From positions 212,462 to 276,461 of the forward strand of contig JADJAH010000009.1 of NCBI GenBank assembly GCA_016704345.1: a stretch of DNA of 64,000 nucleotides, in the 5' to 3' direction. Source of the stretch: Ignavibacteria bacterium (GTDB taxonomy: Bacteria; Bacteroidota; Ignavibacteria; Tepidaquicellales; Tepidaquicellaceae). Made by a program: the position numbers and the translations under genes. Of this stretch, positions 28,263 through 36,706 are shown piece after piece. Positions within the stretch are counted from its first letter, which is position 1. Every line of letters begins with the position of its first letter. The notes beneath the pieces were generated by a model. That model did not search any database. It had not been told where the DNA came from and saw only the letters and a program-made list of their open reading frames with translations.

Positions 28263-31200
28263 TCACGGTTGAATGACACTCACAAAATTCGCCGCATTGT
28301 TATCCGCCATCGCAAAGTCAGTTCCGTCAACGAAGTTGTCGCCGGTAAGATCTGTCACAACATATCCGCCAACAAAGTTTGATGCGTCATTATCTATTGC
28401 GCTTACATCTGTTGCGTCAACAGTTCCATCCTGATCGATATCACCCGAGTACATCCCATACCGAAATTGTGCAAGGTATTTCAGATTGTTTCCGTAAGCA
28501 GAATAGGAACCAAAAGTCATTGAGTAAAGCGTAGGTGTCCATGAGGTGAAATACTCATCATACGAACTCCATGTCTCTATACAATTCCTGTGCTTCACGG
28601 AGAAATAAAAATATCCGGGTGAGGAATTCCGGAAAGAAAAATTACCTTTGAAAGTCAGAGAATCAATTACAGATTTGGCAGAGTCCATGATAGCATAAGG
28701 TGATGTGTTCGAGCGAAGATAGACCGTAACAGTATCTCTCATATTTAGGCGGTCAGATGTATTGTAGAATCCCTCCTGTATAACATCCAATTCCATTGTA
28801 GGTACGCCAACACAGCTGAATCCAAACGCATCGGATGAAGTCCAGTTTGATGAGCTTCCCTGCAGCGCAAAATTATTCAGAGTACCGTTGTACGAGTATG
28901 TGCTTGAATCATAAAGGATGGTTTCCGATGAGTTATTGTGATTGACATACCCCTGATTGAAATGATAGTTGGCAAGCAATCCCGGAATGCGGCCGTTCAA
29001 TATGCAGAATGCCCGGTATTCTATTTCTTCATTGCTCATGGCCCTGTTCCACAAACGAACCTCATCAAGCGAGCCGTTCATAAATTCACCACTTGCAATT
29101 GATCCTCCAAGTGTTCCTCCGGAAGTCAGCGCGGGAAGATTTACATCTGCAGAATTTCTCTGATCAACCAAAATTCCATCAAGATAACTTCTGAATCCAT
29201 TAGGTTTGTTTCTTTCCCAGGTAAATGAAACATGATGCCATTCGCCGTCTGTGACACTTCCGCCAATCTGAATACCGCTGTCGAGTCCGCCGTCTGTCGA
29301 GATCACATGCTTTCCGTTGTGCCCGGATATTATAAATCCGTTTGAATTCTGAAGCCTGATTGCAGACTTCACATCTGTACCTTTAAACTTGTATTCAATT
29401 GTAATTCCGTTACCGCCGGTCAGTGAAGATGTTAAGGAATCCGGAAGAGCAACATAATCATTGGAGCCGTCGAAGTTCAACGCGTAAGCAGGAACAAGCG
29501 GAGCAACAGGAACTTCTTTAGGCTTGAATCCCTCGAAGGGCAATGGATATTGTGAATTATAAAATCTCCACGGCCCGAGTTTTTGATACGGATTATTCAC
29601 CTGGCTATATTGCAACCTTGCTCTCCAATGGTATTCTTCATCCTGATTTAATCCGGAGGCATTTGAATTTACTATTGTACCATTAATTCCAAAATCCTGG
29701 AACACTGCTCCGCTTCCTGAACCGGAAGTGTTTGTGAGGGGGCTGAATGAATTCCCTCTTATCTTATGCTCATAAACAATCTTGCCGTCGGCTCTGCCAA
29801 ACGGACTTCTTCCAAAAATTCCATACTTGACTTGTCCGTTAGCTTCAGACCAACCGCCAGTTCCTATAAGATCATTCGAGGAAGGCTTGTATTGATTTAC
29901 AAACGAACTCTTTCCGGAAGATGAATTTCCGTTATACAAGAATGCATGTCCGCCGCTTGAGAAGTATGCTCCAATAACGACGTCGGAATATCCGTCGCCG
30001 TTAACATCGCCTGCAGATGCAATTGAACTGCCGAACCTCAACGTAGGCGCGTTTCCGAAATTGGCACTGAATGACAACGGCAAACCGTTCGAAGAACCAT
30101 AGTAGCAATAAACATTTCCAAACGGATAAGGAGCACTTACAATCACATCAGAATATCCGTCGCCGTTCACATCACCTGCAGATGAAACACATCCGCCGAA
30201 TTCATGACTGAAGCTCTGCACCGGAGCCTGAACAAACCACTCAGGATACAGGGGATTCAACCCTGTTGATGAACCGTAAAAACAAGCAGCCGCACCAACC
30301 TCTCTGGGAAACAGGTAGTATTTGTTAAGACCTATCAGCACATCGCTGTATCCGTCTCCGTTTACATCACCCGCGCATGCAACACTTATCCCGAACTTCG
30401 GCCGGTAACTGGATTCCTGATATTGCCAGTTGGCGGAGTTTGATAGTCCTGAAGATGATCCATGATATACGAAAGCAGATCCGTTAGGAGATCCAAAATA
30501 TGAGTCGTTAGGCGCTCCCACGACTACATCAGCATGACCGTCGCCATTGACATCACCGGCGCTTGAGACACTGTAACCATACCATGAAGCCGATGTTCCA
30601 ACGGCTGACCAATTAGCATTTGATGAAAGACCATTTTCCGATCCGTAGAATGAATATGCCGCACCGCTAAATGAGTTCAGACCCCAAGCGCCAACTACTA
30701 TGTCACTGTATCCGTCACCATTAACATCGCCGGCACTTGCAACTGATGTGCCGAAGTTGTCTTGTGAGACTGCTGATGACTTTGTCCATGAAGGCGTTGA
30801 ACTAATTCCTGAAGGCGAACCATAGTATATCTCTACGCCTCCGAATGCACTCACGGCAAAAACTCCTGTGGTTATGCCCACGGCAACATCAGAGTATCCG
30901 TCACCGTTCACATCTCCGGCGGAGGCAACGCATCTTCCAATCCTGTAGATACTGGCGCCCGAGTTTGTTCCGGTCTTAACAAAACTTGGGATAGATGGTA
31001 AGTTGTTTGCCGAACCATGAAAGATGAAAAACTTGCCGACTGTTGCTGCCCCGTTGTTATAATCCGGTGCGCCAATTATCACATCACTGTATCCGTCACC
31101 GTTAATGTCACCGGCGCTTGCAACTGACCATCCGAAACTTCCGCCCGGATCATTGTATGTCCAGTTATATGTTGAAGGAAATCCTGAAGGTGAACCGTTG

Positions 31201-33269
31201 TAAACAAATGCTTTGGGAGAATATCCGCAAACAAGCACATCACTGTAACCGTCACCGTTCACATCTCCTGCAGTTCTTACATTAAATCCCAATGAATTTG
31301 TTGAACCGTCACTGCTAACCGACCAGACACTATTCGCGGAAAGTCCTGCCGGCGATCCGGAATAGGCAAACGCCTGTCCTGTATTGCCGGGAGCACCGAC
31401 AAGAATTTCCGAATATCCGTCACCGTCTACATCTCCGGCTGTTGAAACGCTGTAACCGAATCCCGAATTTGAAGCGCCGCTTGCTTGCCAGTCCGGAGAA
31501 GTTGACATGCCGGATGCTGATCCGTGATATACAAATACTTTTCCGGAATCGGGTGCACCCACAACAACATCGCTGTATCCGTCACCATTAACATCTCCCG
31601 CAGTATATACAGAGAATCCGAATTTGTATCCTGCCTGATCACCGGTTGCAAACCAATCCGGTGATGATGACAGACCTGTTGCAGATCCATGATAAAGATA
31701 AGTCGCGCCTCTGAGTGATCCTCCGGAAGAATAATTTGGCGCACCAATGACAACGTCTGAATATCCGTCACCGTTTACATCTCCGGCTGTGCAAACACTG
31801 TTTCCGAAATTCTCAAAATAGAATGTGCCGTTTTCCTGCCATGCGGGAGGAGAAGATAAACCTGATGCCGAGCCGAGATACAGATAAGCTCCACCGAGTA
31901 TTGTGGAGGCGGAGTCAAGTGTTCCGTACGCTGTAGTTAAAACCACATCGCTGTATCCGTCACCATTCACATCGCCTGCAGTTGACACTGCGCGCCCGAG
32001 ATCGGTCGAACTTCCGACGGCTGTCCAGTTTGGACTTGCCGGCAACCCGGATGCTGAGCCGTAATAAACCAAGGCTCTTCCTTTGCTAACACTCGCTTCT
32101 TTGTAACCGGGTTCTCCGATGATTACGTCGCTGTAACCATCGCCGTTCACATCGCCTGCGGTGGAAATGGAGTTGCCATATGCTGAACTTTGATTAGCTC
32201 CGATGCTTGTCCATGCCGGTGTAGATGAAAGTCCGGTTGATGAACCCAGGAACAAATATACTTTACCGTCATTTGTAAAATTAGTTGTAGTCTCCTTAGC
32301 GCCTACAATCACATCTCCGTAACCGTCTCCGTTTACATCTCCCGCAGGTGAACATGCGGAACCGAAACTATATCCGAAATTCACAACCCAGTTTGGCGAA
32401 GTTGAAAGCGGATCAATCGTAATTGGATATTCAGCTTCATCATCGTTCACAACAATTGAGAATTGCCTGCCCTTATGGGAAGGAGAGTTTGAGATTGCAA
32501 ATTGTCTTCCCTTCTGAAAATATGCTCTCAGAATTTTGCCGTTCGCGTCCCATACTTTGAGAGCAGAGTACTTCATCATTTCTTCTCCGTCTTCATTTTT
32601 AAAAATCAATGCATCCGCACCAATGATCATCGTCAATTCTGTCTCAGCCGAAATATCGAGTTTCAGCTTCTCTTCGCCTTCAGGCTTCTGCTTGATGATG
32701 AAATCCTGGCGCATGCCTTCTTCGGAGTTCGTATAGTCAATTCTTATATTCTCATTCTCTATCCATATCTTGTTGCCAGCCGCCTGAAGTCTTTCGTCTT
32801 CAATTTCTAATTTCTCATTTTTAATTTTTAATTTTACTTCCCACTCATCAACAGTTTCATAATCTTTCTCACTCTCAGCAAGTGTTCGGTTGCTTTCATC
32901 AAACTTTGGAATCTTAATAAGCATGTTCTTCGCAGTGAAACCATCTTTATCGTACTTAAACATTATGTTATTCTTTCTGTTGGGAGATTTATAACTGCCG
33001 GTACTTTCATCAATGCTGATGTTGTATTCTTCCGCTTTAATTTTCTCAAGAACAGAATTCTGCCAATTCGCATCAATGTCTTCTTGAGACTGACCATCAT
33101 TAGTAAATTCCGATCCTAAATTTTCACCGAAGCGTGGCGGCTCCGGACAGACTAATCTGTCAGAAGTTATCCGCCCGCTTACGGGGAGATTCTCTGTCTC
33201 CGTAAAGTTGTTGATAACTGCAATTGTGGTCAGAACAATGAACAAAAGAAGATTTGTTTTAAAAAACAT
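28263..33269 (-). CDS. Large secreted FG-GAP protein (two propellers, LamG domain, dockerin-like C-terminus)
   Basis: Intact 1668-residue protein. It has a signal peptide (MFFKTNLLLFIVLTTIAVI), then an N-terminal region of about 270 residues with charged, repetitive sequence. Next come 14 FG-GAP repeats (ca. 300-1060; GDVNGDGYSDVVIGAP type), each with a calcium loop DxNxDGxxD, matching two seven-bladed propellers. A LamG-like jelly roll (LNFDGSNDYVALPDSL to DEVRLWNRAMSNEEI) follows at about 1250-1430. The last 190 residues are the beta module plus the two-loop dockerin-like end (ending NNAANFVSVIQP) seen in six neighbours. It is probably exported and bound at the surface by the C-terminal module. 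Ligand is unknown; sugars or proteins are plausible. Confidence 0.88.
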   Translation of the reverse strand: MFFKTNLLLFIVLTTIAVINNFTETENLPVSGRITSDRLVCPEPPRFGENLGSEFTNDGQSQEDIDANWQNSVLEKIKAEEYNISIDESTGSYKSPNRKNNIMFKYDKDGFTAKNMLIKIPKFDESNRTLAESEKDYETVDEWEVKLKIKNEKLEIEDERLQAAGNKIWIENENIRIDYTNSEEGMRQDFIIKQKPEGEEKLKLDISAETELTMIIGADALIFKNEDGEEMMKYSALKVWDANGKILRAYFQKGRQFAISNSPSHKGRQFSIVVNDDEAEYPITIDPLSTSPNWVVNFGYSFGSACSPAGDVNGDGYGDVIVGAKETTTNFTNDGKVYLFLGSSTGLSSTPAWTSIGANQSSAYGNSISTAGDVNGDGYSDVIIGEPGYKEASVSKGRALVYYGSASGLPASPNWTAVGSSTDLGRAVSTAGDVNGDGYSDVVLTTAYGTLDSASTILGGAYLYLGSASGLSSPPAWQENGTFYFENFGNSVCTAGDVNGDGYSDVVIGAPNYSSGGSLRGATYLYHGSATGLSSSPDWFATGDQAGYKFGFSVYTAGDVNGDGYSDVVVGAPDSGKVFVYHGSASGMSTSPDWQASGASNSGFGYSVSTAGDVDGDGYSEILVGAPGNTGQAFAYSGSPAGLSANSVWSVSSDGSTNSLGFNVRTAGDVNGDGYSDVLVCGYSPKAFVYNGSPSGFPSTYNWTYNDPGGSFGWSVASAGDINGDGYSDVIIGAPDYNNGAATVGKFFIFHGSANNLPSIPSFVKTGTNSGASIYRIGRCVASAGDVNGDGYSDVAVGITTGVFAVSAFGGVEIYYGSPSGISSTPSWTKSSAVSQDNFGTSVASAGDVNGDGYSDIVVGAWGLNSFSGAAYSFYGSENGLSSNANWSAVGTSASWYGYSVSSAGDVNGDGHADVVVGAPNDSYFGSPNGSAFVYHGSSSGLSNSANWQYQESSYRPKFGISVACAGDVNGDGYSDVLIGLNKYYLFPREVGAAACFYGSSTGLNPLYPEWFVQAPVQSFSHEFGGCVSSAGDVNGDGYSDVIVSAPYPFGNVYCYYGSSNGLPLSFSANFGNAPTLRFGSSIASAGDVNGDGYSDVVIGAYFSSGGHAFLYNGNSSSGKSSFVNQYKPSSNDLIGTGGWSEANGQVKYGIFGRSPFGRADGKIVYEHKIRGNSFSPLTNTSGSGSGAVFQDFGINGTIVNSNASGLNQDEEYHWRARLQYSQVNNPYQKLGPWRFYNSQYPLPFEGFKPKEVPVAPLVPAYALNFDGSNDYVALPDSLTSSLTGGNGITIEYKFKGTDVKSAIRLQNSNGFIISGHNGKHVISTDGGLDSGIQIGGSVTDGEWHHVSFTWERNKPNGFRSYLDGILVDQRNSADVNLPALTSGGTLGGSIASGEFMNGSLDEVRLWNRAMSNEEIEYRAFCILNGRIPGLLANYHFNQGYVNHNNSSETILYDSSTYSYNGTLNNFALQGSSSNWTSSDAFGFSCVGVPTMELDVIQEGFYNTSDRLNMRDTVTVYLRSNTSPYAIMDSAKSVIDSLTFKGNFSFRNSSPGYFYFSVKHRNCIETWSSYDEYFTSWTPTLYSMTFGSYSAYGNNLKYLAQFRYGMYSGDIDQDGTVDATDVSAIDNDASNFVGGYVVTDLTGDNFVDGTDFAMADNNAANFVSVIQP
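32801..32836. repeat. AT-rich dispersed repeat read as coding sequence
   Basis: The phrase aatttctaatttctca-ttttaattt, a repeat found between genes at 22.37, 25.66, 49.11, 52.43, 52.69 and 55.08 kb, occurs here inside the 1668-residue gene. On the minus strand it encodes the Lys/Glu-rich KLKIKNEKLEIEDE segment in frame. Confidence 0.6.
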
Positions 33270-33440
33270 AACTACCCCCGTAATTATTTGTTAAAAAATT
33301 TTAGCAAAGATAGTGATAAGGCATAGTTTCAGCAAAGAGATTTTTATTTTAAAGTAACAGAACCAATTCTGAGGATTTAACCAAAAGTCCTTTTTTAGCA
33401 CATAAACAACATTTTTTCGGATTGGAAGTTACAGTAAAAA

Positions 33441-33623
33441 TCCGGGGAGAAACCTTAAATCCGGGGAGAAACCTTAAATCCGGGGAGAAACCTTAAATCC
33501 GGGGAGAAACCTTAAATCCGGGGAGAAACCTTAAATCCGGGGAGAAACCTTAAATCCGGGGAGAAACCTTAAATCCGGGGAGAAACCTTAAATCCGGGGA
33601 GAAACCTTAAATCCGGGGAGAAA
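33441..33623. repeat. 19-bp minisatellite, about 9.6 copies
   Basis: Ten back-to-back starts of the unit tccggggagaaaccttaaa at exactly 19-bp steps (33441, 33460, ... 33612), with no difference between units. The array lies between the large FG-GAP gene start and the EamA gene end. The period is not a multiple of three and no frame runs through it, so it is non-coding. Copy number is likely to vary between strains. Confidence 0.97.
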
Positions 33624-33645
33624 GCCGAAAAACTTGATAGAGAAT

Positions 33646-34536
33646 TCAATGCCAATTCGGTTTTAGCTCTTCATTATCTTTGGTATGCATAACAATTGCC
33701 AGAATTCCTCCGACAATGACAAGAATGATACCGAGCAAGGAAAGCATGTTAGGAACATGGCCGAATATGATCCAGTCGAGAATGCCGGTAAACACCACCA
33801 CCGAAAAATTGAGCGGAGCAAGTTTCACTGCGGGCAGGAGTCCGTATGCATACTCTAGAAAGAAAAGATAGCACACGAACATCACACCGGATATCACAGC
33901 GTAAGACCAAATTATCAGATAGGGGTTTGACCAGTTTAGCAGCGCAAGGGGAAGGAAAATAATTACCGAGATAAGTGAGTAATAAAAAATTATCGAAATG
34001 AATGACTCGGTCTTCGAGAGAATTCCCAATGCCACATATGCGATTGCTAAAGAGATTCCCGATCCCAAGCCGAATAGGTCTCCCGGCTTCAGAAAATCAT
34101 CTGCTGACGGATCTAGTATAAACACAATTCCGAGAAATCCAATGGCTATGCCCCACCATATCTTCTCGTCAATTTTAGTCTTAAGCCACATTAAAGTTAC
34201 TATCGGTATGAATATAGGAGCGGAATTATTCAGAAGTGATGCGTTGACAAGAGGTATCTTAGAAATCGCCACCGTAAAAAGTGAGAATGCCAGTACTCCC
34301 GTCACGCCCCTTACTATATGGTATTTAAGTTTAGATGTTTTAAGATCTGTGAACCTGTTTCTGGCTGCAAGAATTGTAATTAAGATAAAGCTCGTAAGAA
34401 ACTGTATGAAGACGATCCACTCTACTGAAGCTCCTGACCGAAGCTCGAGTTTAACGAAAACACTTATGGACGCAAGCATAAGGAATCCAAGAAGAGTTGA
34501 AACAACTGCTTTAGTTGTTTTGTCAATGTCAGTCAT
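33646..34536 (-). CDS. EamA/DMT-family transporter
   Basis: Inner-membrane exporter of the drug/metabolite transporter superfamily with about ten hydrophobic segments in two EamA halves (first half ends near GFLGIVFILDPSADD, second near LLSLLGIILVIVGGIL). The start at 34536 (MTDIDKTTKAVV) is preferred over the in-frame ATG at 34584, because it begins just before TM1 and the extra 16 residues are not typical. Length from here is 296 residues, normal for the family. The substrate cannot be inferred. It stands apart from its neighbours, between a minisatellite and the Rrf2 operon. Confidence 0.82.
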   Translation of the reverse strand: MTDIDKTTKAVVSTLLGFLMLASISVFVKLELRSGASVEWIVFIQFLTSFILITILAARNRFTDLKTSKLKYHIVRGVTGVLAFSLFTVAISKIPLVNASLLNNSAPIFIPIVTLMWLKTKIDEKIWWGIAIGFLGIVFILDPSADDFLKPGDLFGLGSGISLAIAYVALGILSKTESFISIIFYYSLISVIIFLPLALLNWSNPYLIIWSYAVISGVMFVCYLFFLEYAYGLLPAVKLAPLNFSVVVFTGILDWIIFGHVPNMLSLLGIILVIVGGILAIVMHTKDNEELKPNWH

Positions 34537-34816
34537 ATATTCAAATATAATAATTCCGTCTACAAAATTGCCATACGGTTTCACGTACTCACAGAATTTT
34601 GCTCACTTGATACTGTTTGCAGTATGTAGAATTCCCAATGCGACTTGACCATTACTTATGATCTTCAAAGACATTAGCTGATTGCCATATCCTCGGATAC
34701 TCTTGGTAAATCAAGATGTCATGAGAGTTTCACATAAGAGTATTCAAATGAACTTCCCAAGGAGCACTATGAAAATTTGAGTTTCTGCAATGCAGATCTG
34801 CATCTGACTTAGCGGT

Positions 34817-35542
34817 TCAAGCCGTCAATTCTTTTTCCATCTCCATGGACTTTGGAAAGAGAATGTTGTTCTCCAAATGTATGTGCAAGTGCAAATCGCT
34901 TTCAAACTCTTTAAGCAATGAGAATGCAACTCTGTAAGTGGTACAAGCATCTGAAGGAGGATTATAATGGTCGCTAAGTTCTGCAATCTTCCTGAATCTG
35001 TCTCCCTCCACTTCATGCTCCTGCATCATCATCTTGATCGGATTTTGAACAGTGCCAAAAGCGGGACTTGAAAATTGATCGTTGTTGCCTCTTGATTGAA
35101 CCATCTTCCTTACATAAGGAAACAGAACCAGCTCTTCTTTTTTCATGTGGGCAGTTAATTCCTGAGACGATGCCAAGAACTCATCTCTGATCTCAAATAA
35201 CTCGGGATGATTGCTTCCATGAACTTTGCATAATTTATCAAGAAATTGATTCAAAGGCGGAATGGATTTCTCAACATAACTGTGATGTTGTTTTTCGATA
35301 TAGTCTGCAAGCAGATCCAAAGGCCAAGATTTAAAATCTACTACCTGATTGGACTCAAGATTTGATACATTGGATAATTCAGAAAGTAACTCATCTGTAT
35401 TGATCTTCTTATTTTCACATACTTCTTCAATAGATCTTCCGCCCTTGCAGCAAAAATCAATTCCGTATTTTTGAAATACTGTTGCAGTGCGATAATCATT
35501 CGCTACGAATGAACCAACGCTTGGGGATTCTGTTGTTTTCAA
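34817..35542 (-). CDS. ric: Iron-sulfur cluster repair di-iron protein (RIC/YtfE/ScdA)
   Basis: Cytoplasmic hemerythrin-like protein that helps to rebuild iron-sulfur clusters after nitric oxide or peroxide damage. The 241 residues start with the ScdA_N domain (VGSFVANDYRTATVFQKYGI with CCKGG at about 31-35). The C-terminal HHE four-helix region supplies iron ligands visible as QHHSYVEK, the glutamate in KKEELVLFPY, MMQEHEVEGD and HIHLENNILFP. It is the last gene of a three-gene unit with an Rrf2 regulator and a cupin, separated from the cupin by 12 bp. Confidence 0.93.
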   Translation of the reverse strand: MKTTESPSVGSFVANDYRTATVFQKYGIDFCCKGGRSIEEVCENKKINTDELLSELSNVSNLESNQVVDFKSWPLDLLADYIEKQHHSYVEKSIPPLNQFLDKLCKVHGSNHPELFEIRDEFLASSQELTAHMKKEELVLFPYVRKMVQSRGNNDQFSSPAFGTVQNPIKMMMQEHEVEGDRFRKIAELSDHYNPPSDACTTYRVAFSLLKEFESDLHLHIHLENNILFPKSMEMEKELTA

Positions 35543-35554
35543 TTTATCTTTTTA

Positions 35555-35854
35555 TTATTTGTTTAGAAATTTTATTTCTGAGTCAATTGCCATAATTACA
35601 TTTGCTTCGAATTCATTCAGTATAGCCAATGTGTGCGGTTCTTCCGCGGGTATGATGACCAACTGACCCGCCCGCAAATGTATTTCTTTCTCTTTCAAAT
35701 TCAGAACTGCTTCTCCCCTGATTACTGAAAGTATTGCTTCTCCGGTACTGAAATGCGATGCCATTGCGGAGCCTTTAGTTCCGGTTACATTAAGTATTTT
35801 GAATTCTTTTCCTGACTCATGAATTCTTACTTTTGGCGTCGCCTGTGTTTCCAT
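35555..35854 (-). CDS. Small cupin-domain protein
   Basis: A single-domain cupin of 99 residues. Cupin motif 1 is weak (SHFSTGEAILSVIRGEAVL) and motif 2 is GQLVIIPAEEPHTLAIL, so the usual metal ligands are only partly kept (one His in EPHT). It lies 1 bp from the Rrf2 gene and 12 bp from the RIC gene, and similar cupins accompany nitrosative-stress genes in other bacteria. A binding or sensing role is possible. No reaction can be assigned. Confidence 0.82.
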   Translation of the reverse strand: METQATPKVRIHESGKEFKILNVTGTKGSAMASHFSTGEAILSVIRGEAVLNLKEKEIHLRAGQLVIIPAEEPHTLAILNEFEANVIMAIDSEIKFLNK

Positions 35855-35855
35855 T

Positions 35856-36293
35856 TTATTTTTGTTTTAAGAAAGTTATACCGTTGCTGATGTCTTCGGA
35901 CAAATCAAGCAGTGACGTGCTTTCCAACATTTCACGTAGCTCTTCTCTTATTGCTTTAAACTTGTAGTGAAGTGCACACGGTTTGTTTTCATTGCAGTCC
36001 CGAAATCCCAATCCGCAGCTCTTATAAATTGAATCGCCGTCAATGGCAGTGACAATCTGACTCAGTTTTATCTTCGAGGCTTTGGATCTTTCAATTGCAA
36101 ATCCGCCTGTTGGCCCCTTTGAAGAATCTATGATCTTGCTCTTAACAAGTTTTTGCAAGATCTTAGCTGTAAACGAAATGGGCGAATCTATCTTGCTTGA
36201 AATGTCACTGAGGCTGACCTTTGTTTTCCTTGCGGTTTCAGTAGCGATAAATAATGTTGCCTTAATTCCGTACTCGCAGGCTTTTGAAAACAT
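35856..36293 (-). CDS. Rrf2-family iron-sulfur transcription regulator (NsrR/IscR-like)
   Basis: A 145-residue winged-helix regulator. The N-terminal MFSKACEYGIKATLFIA and PISFTAKILQKL helix-turn-helix (about 38-50) plus the wing SSKGPTGGFAI are characteristic. Three cysteines, C93, C100 and C106 (CX6CX5C), provide an iron-sulfur cluster site like those of NsrR and IscR. As it heads an operon with RIC, it most likely senses nitric oxide or cluster damage. A perfect dyad GGACAA-aa-TTGTCC 50 bp upstream (36343-36356) is a good candidate for its own operator. Confidence 0.88.
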   Translation of the reverse strand: MFSKACEYGIKATLFIATETARKTKVSLSDISSKIDSPISFTAKILQKLVKSKIIDSSKGPTGGFAIERSKASKIKLSQIVTAIDGDSIYKSCGLGFRDCNENKPCALHYKFKAIREELREMLESTSLLDLSEDISNGITFLKQK

Positions 36294-36342
36294 TCTGTTT
36301 GATTTGTATGTGCAACCTAAGTAAAATACAAATGTAAATAAA

Positions 36343-36356
36343 GGACAAAATTGTCC
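36343..36356. promoter_or_regulatory. Candidate Rrf2 operator dyad
   Basis: A perfect inverted repeat GGACAA-aa-TTGTCC lies 50-63 bp before the Rrf2 start codon. On the minus strand AT-rich sequence with tatttta-like boxes follows it, so a bound regulator would cover or abut the promoter. The link to the Rrf2 protein is inferred from position only. Confidence 0.55.
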
Positions 36357-36706
36357 GTTATTATTGCAAAAAACTTTGCCTGTGTTTCGTGATGCGAACT
36401 TTAGATTTCAAAATCTATATGGACATACTTTGCTTTTCTGCAAAGTGTGAAACACCATCTTGATTTAGTTTGACGGCTCTAGCAGTTGTTCGAATCTTAA
36501 ATATGCTCAGAAAAGTTTCGCACCGATTAATATCAGCGCATATCATCATGTGTGATAACAAAAGGAAGCGATTAGTAATTGATCAATAAGTTGCAGGTGC
36601 CGGTTTTGCACTGGTTGTTTCTATTGCCGGCAACTGCAGTTAGAGATGTCTCTATTTTGGATCTAAGAAGTCTTGTTGAGACAATTTCTCATTTGGAGAT
36701 CTGTCA
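36357..36706. other. Intergenic region, nothing assigned
   Basis: About 350 bp between the Rrf2 operator and the stop of the T9SS protein gene. No gene or strong repeat is seen. Confidence 0.4.

Noticed and set aside
33441..33623. CRISPR array
   Set aside because: The 19-bp units are head to tail without spacers, and there are no cas genes.
36480..36500. tRNA fragment (gttcgaatc)
   Set aside because: Only the T-loop-like phrase is present; no acceptor or anticodon stem could be built around it.
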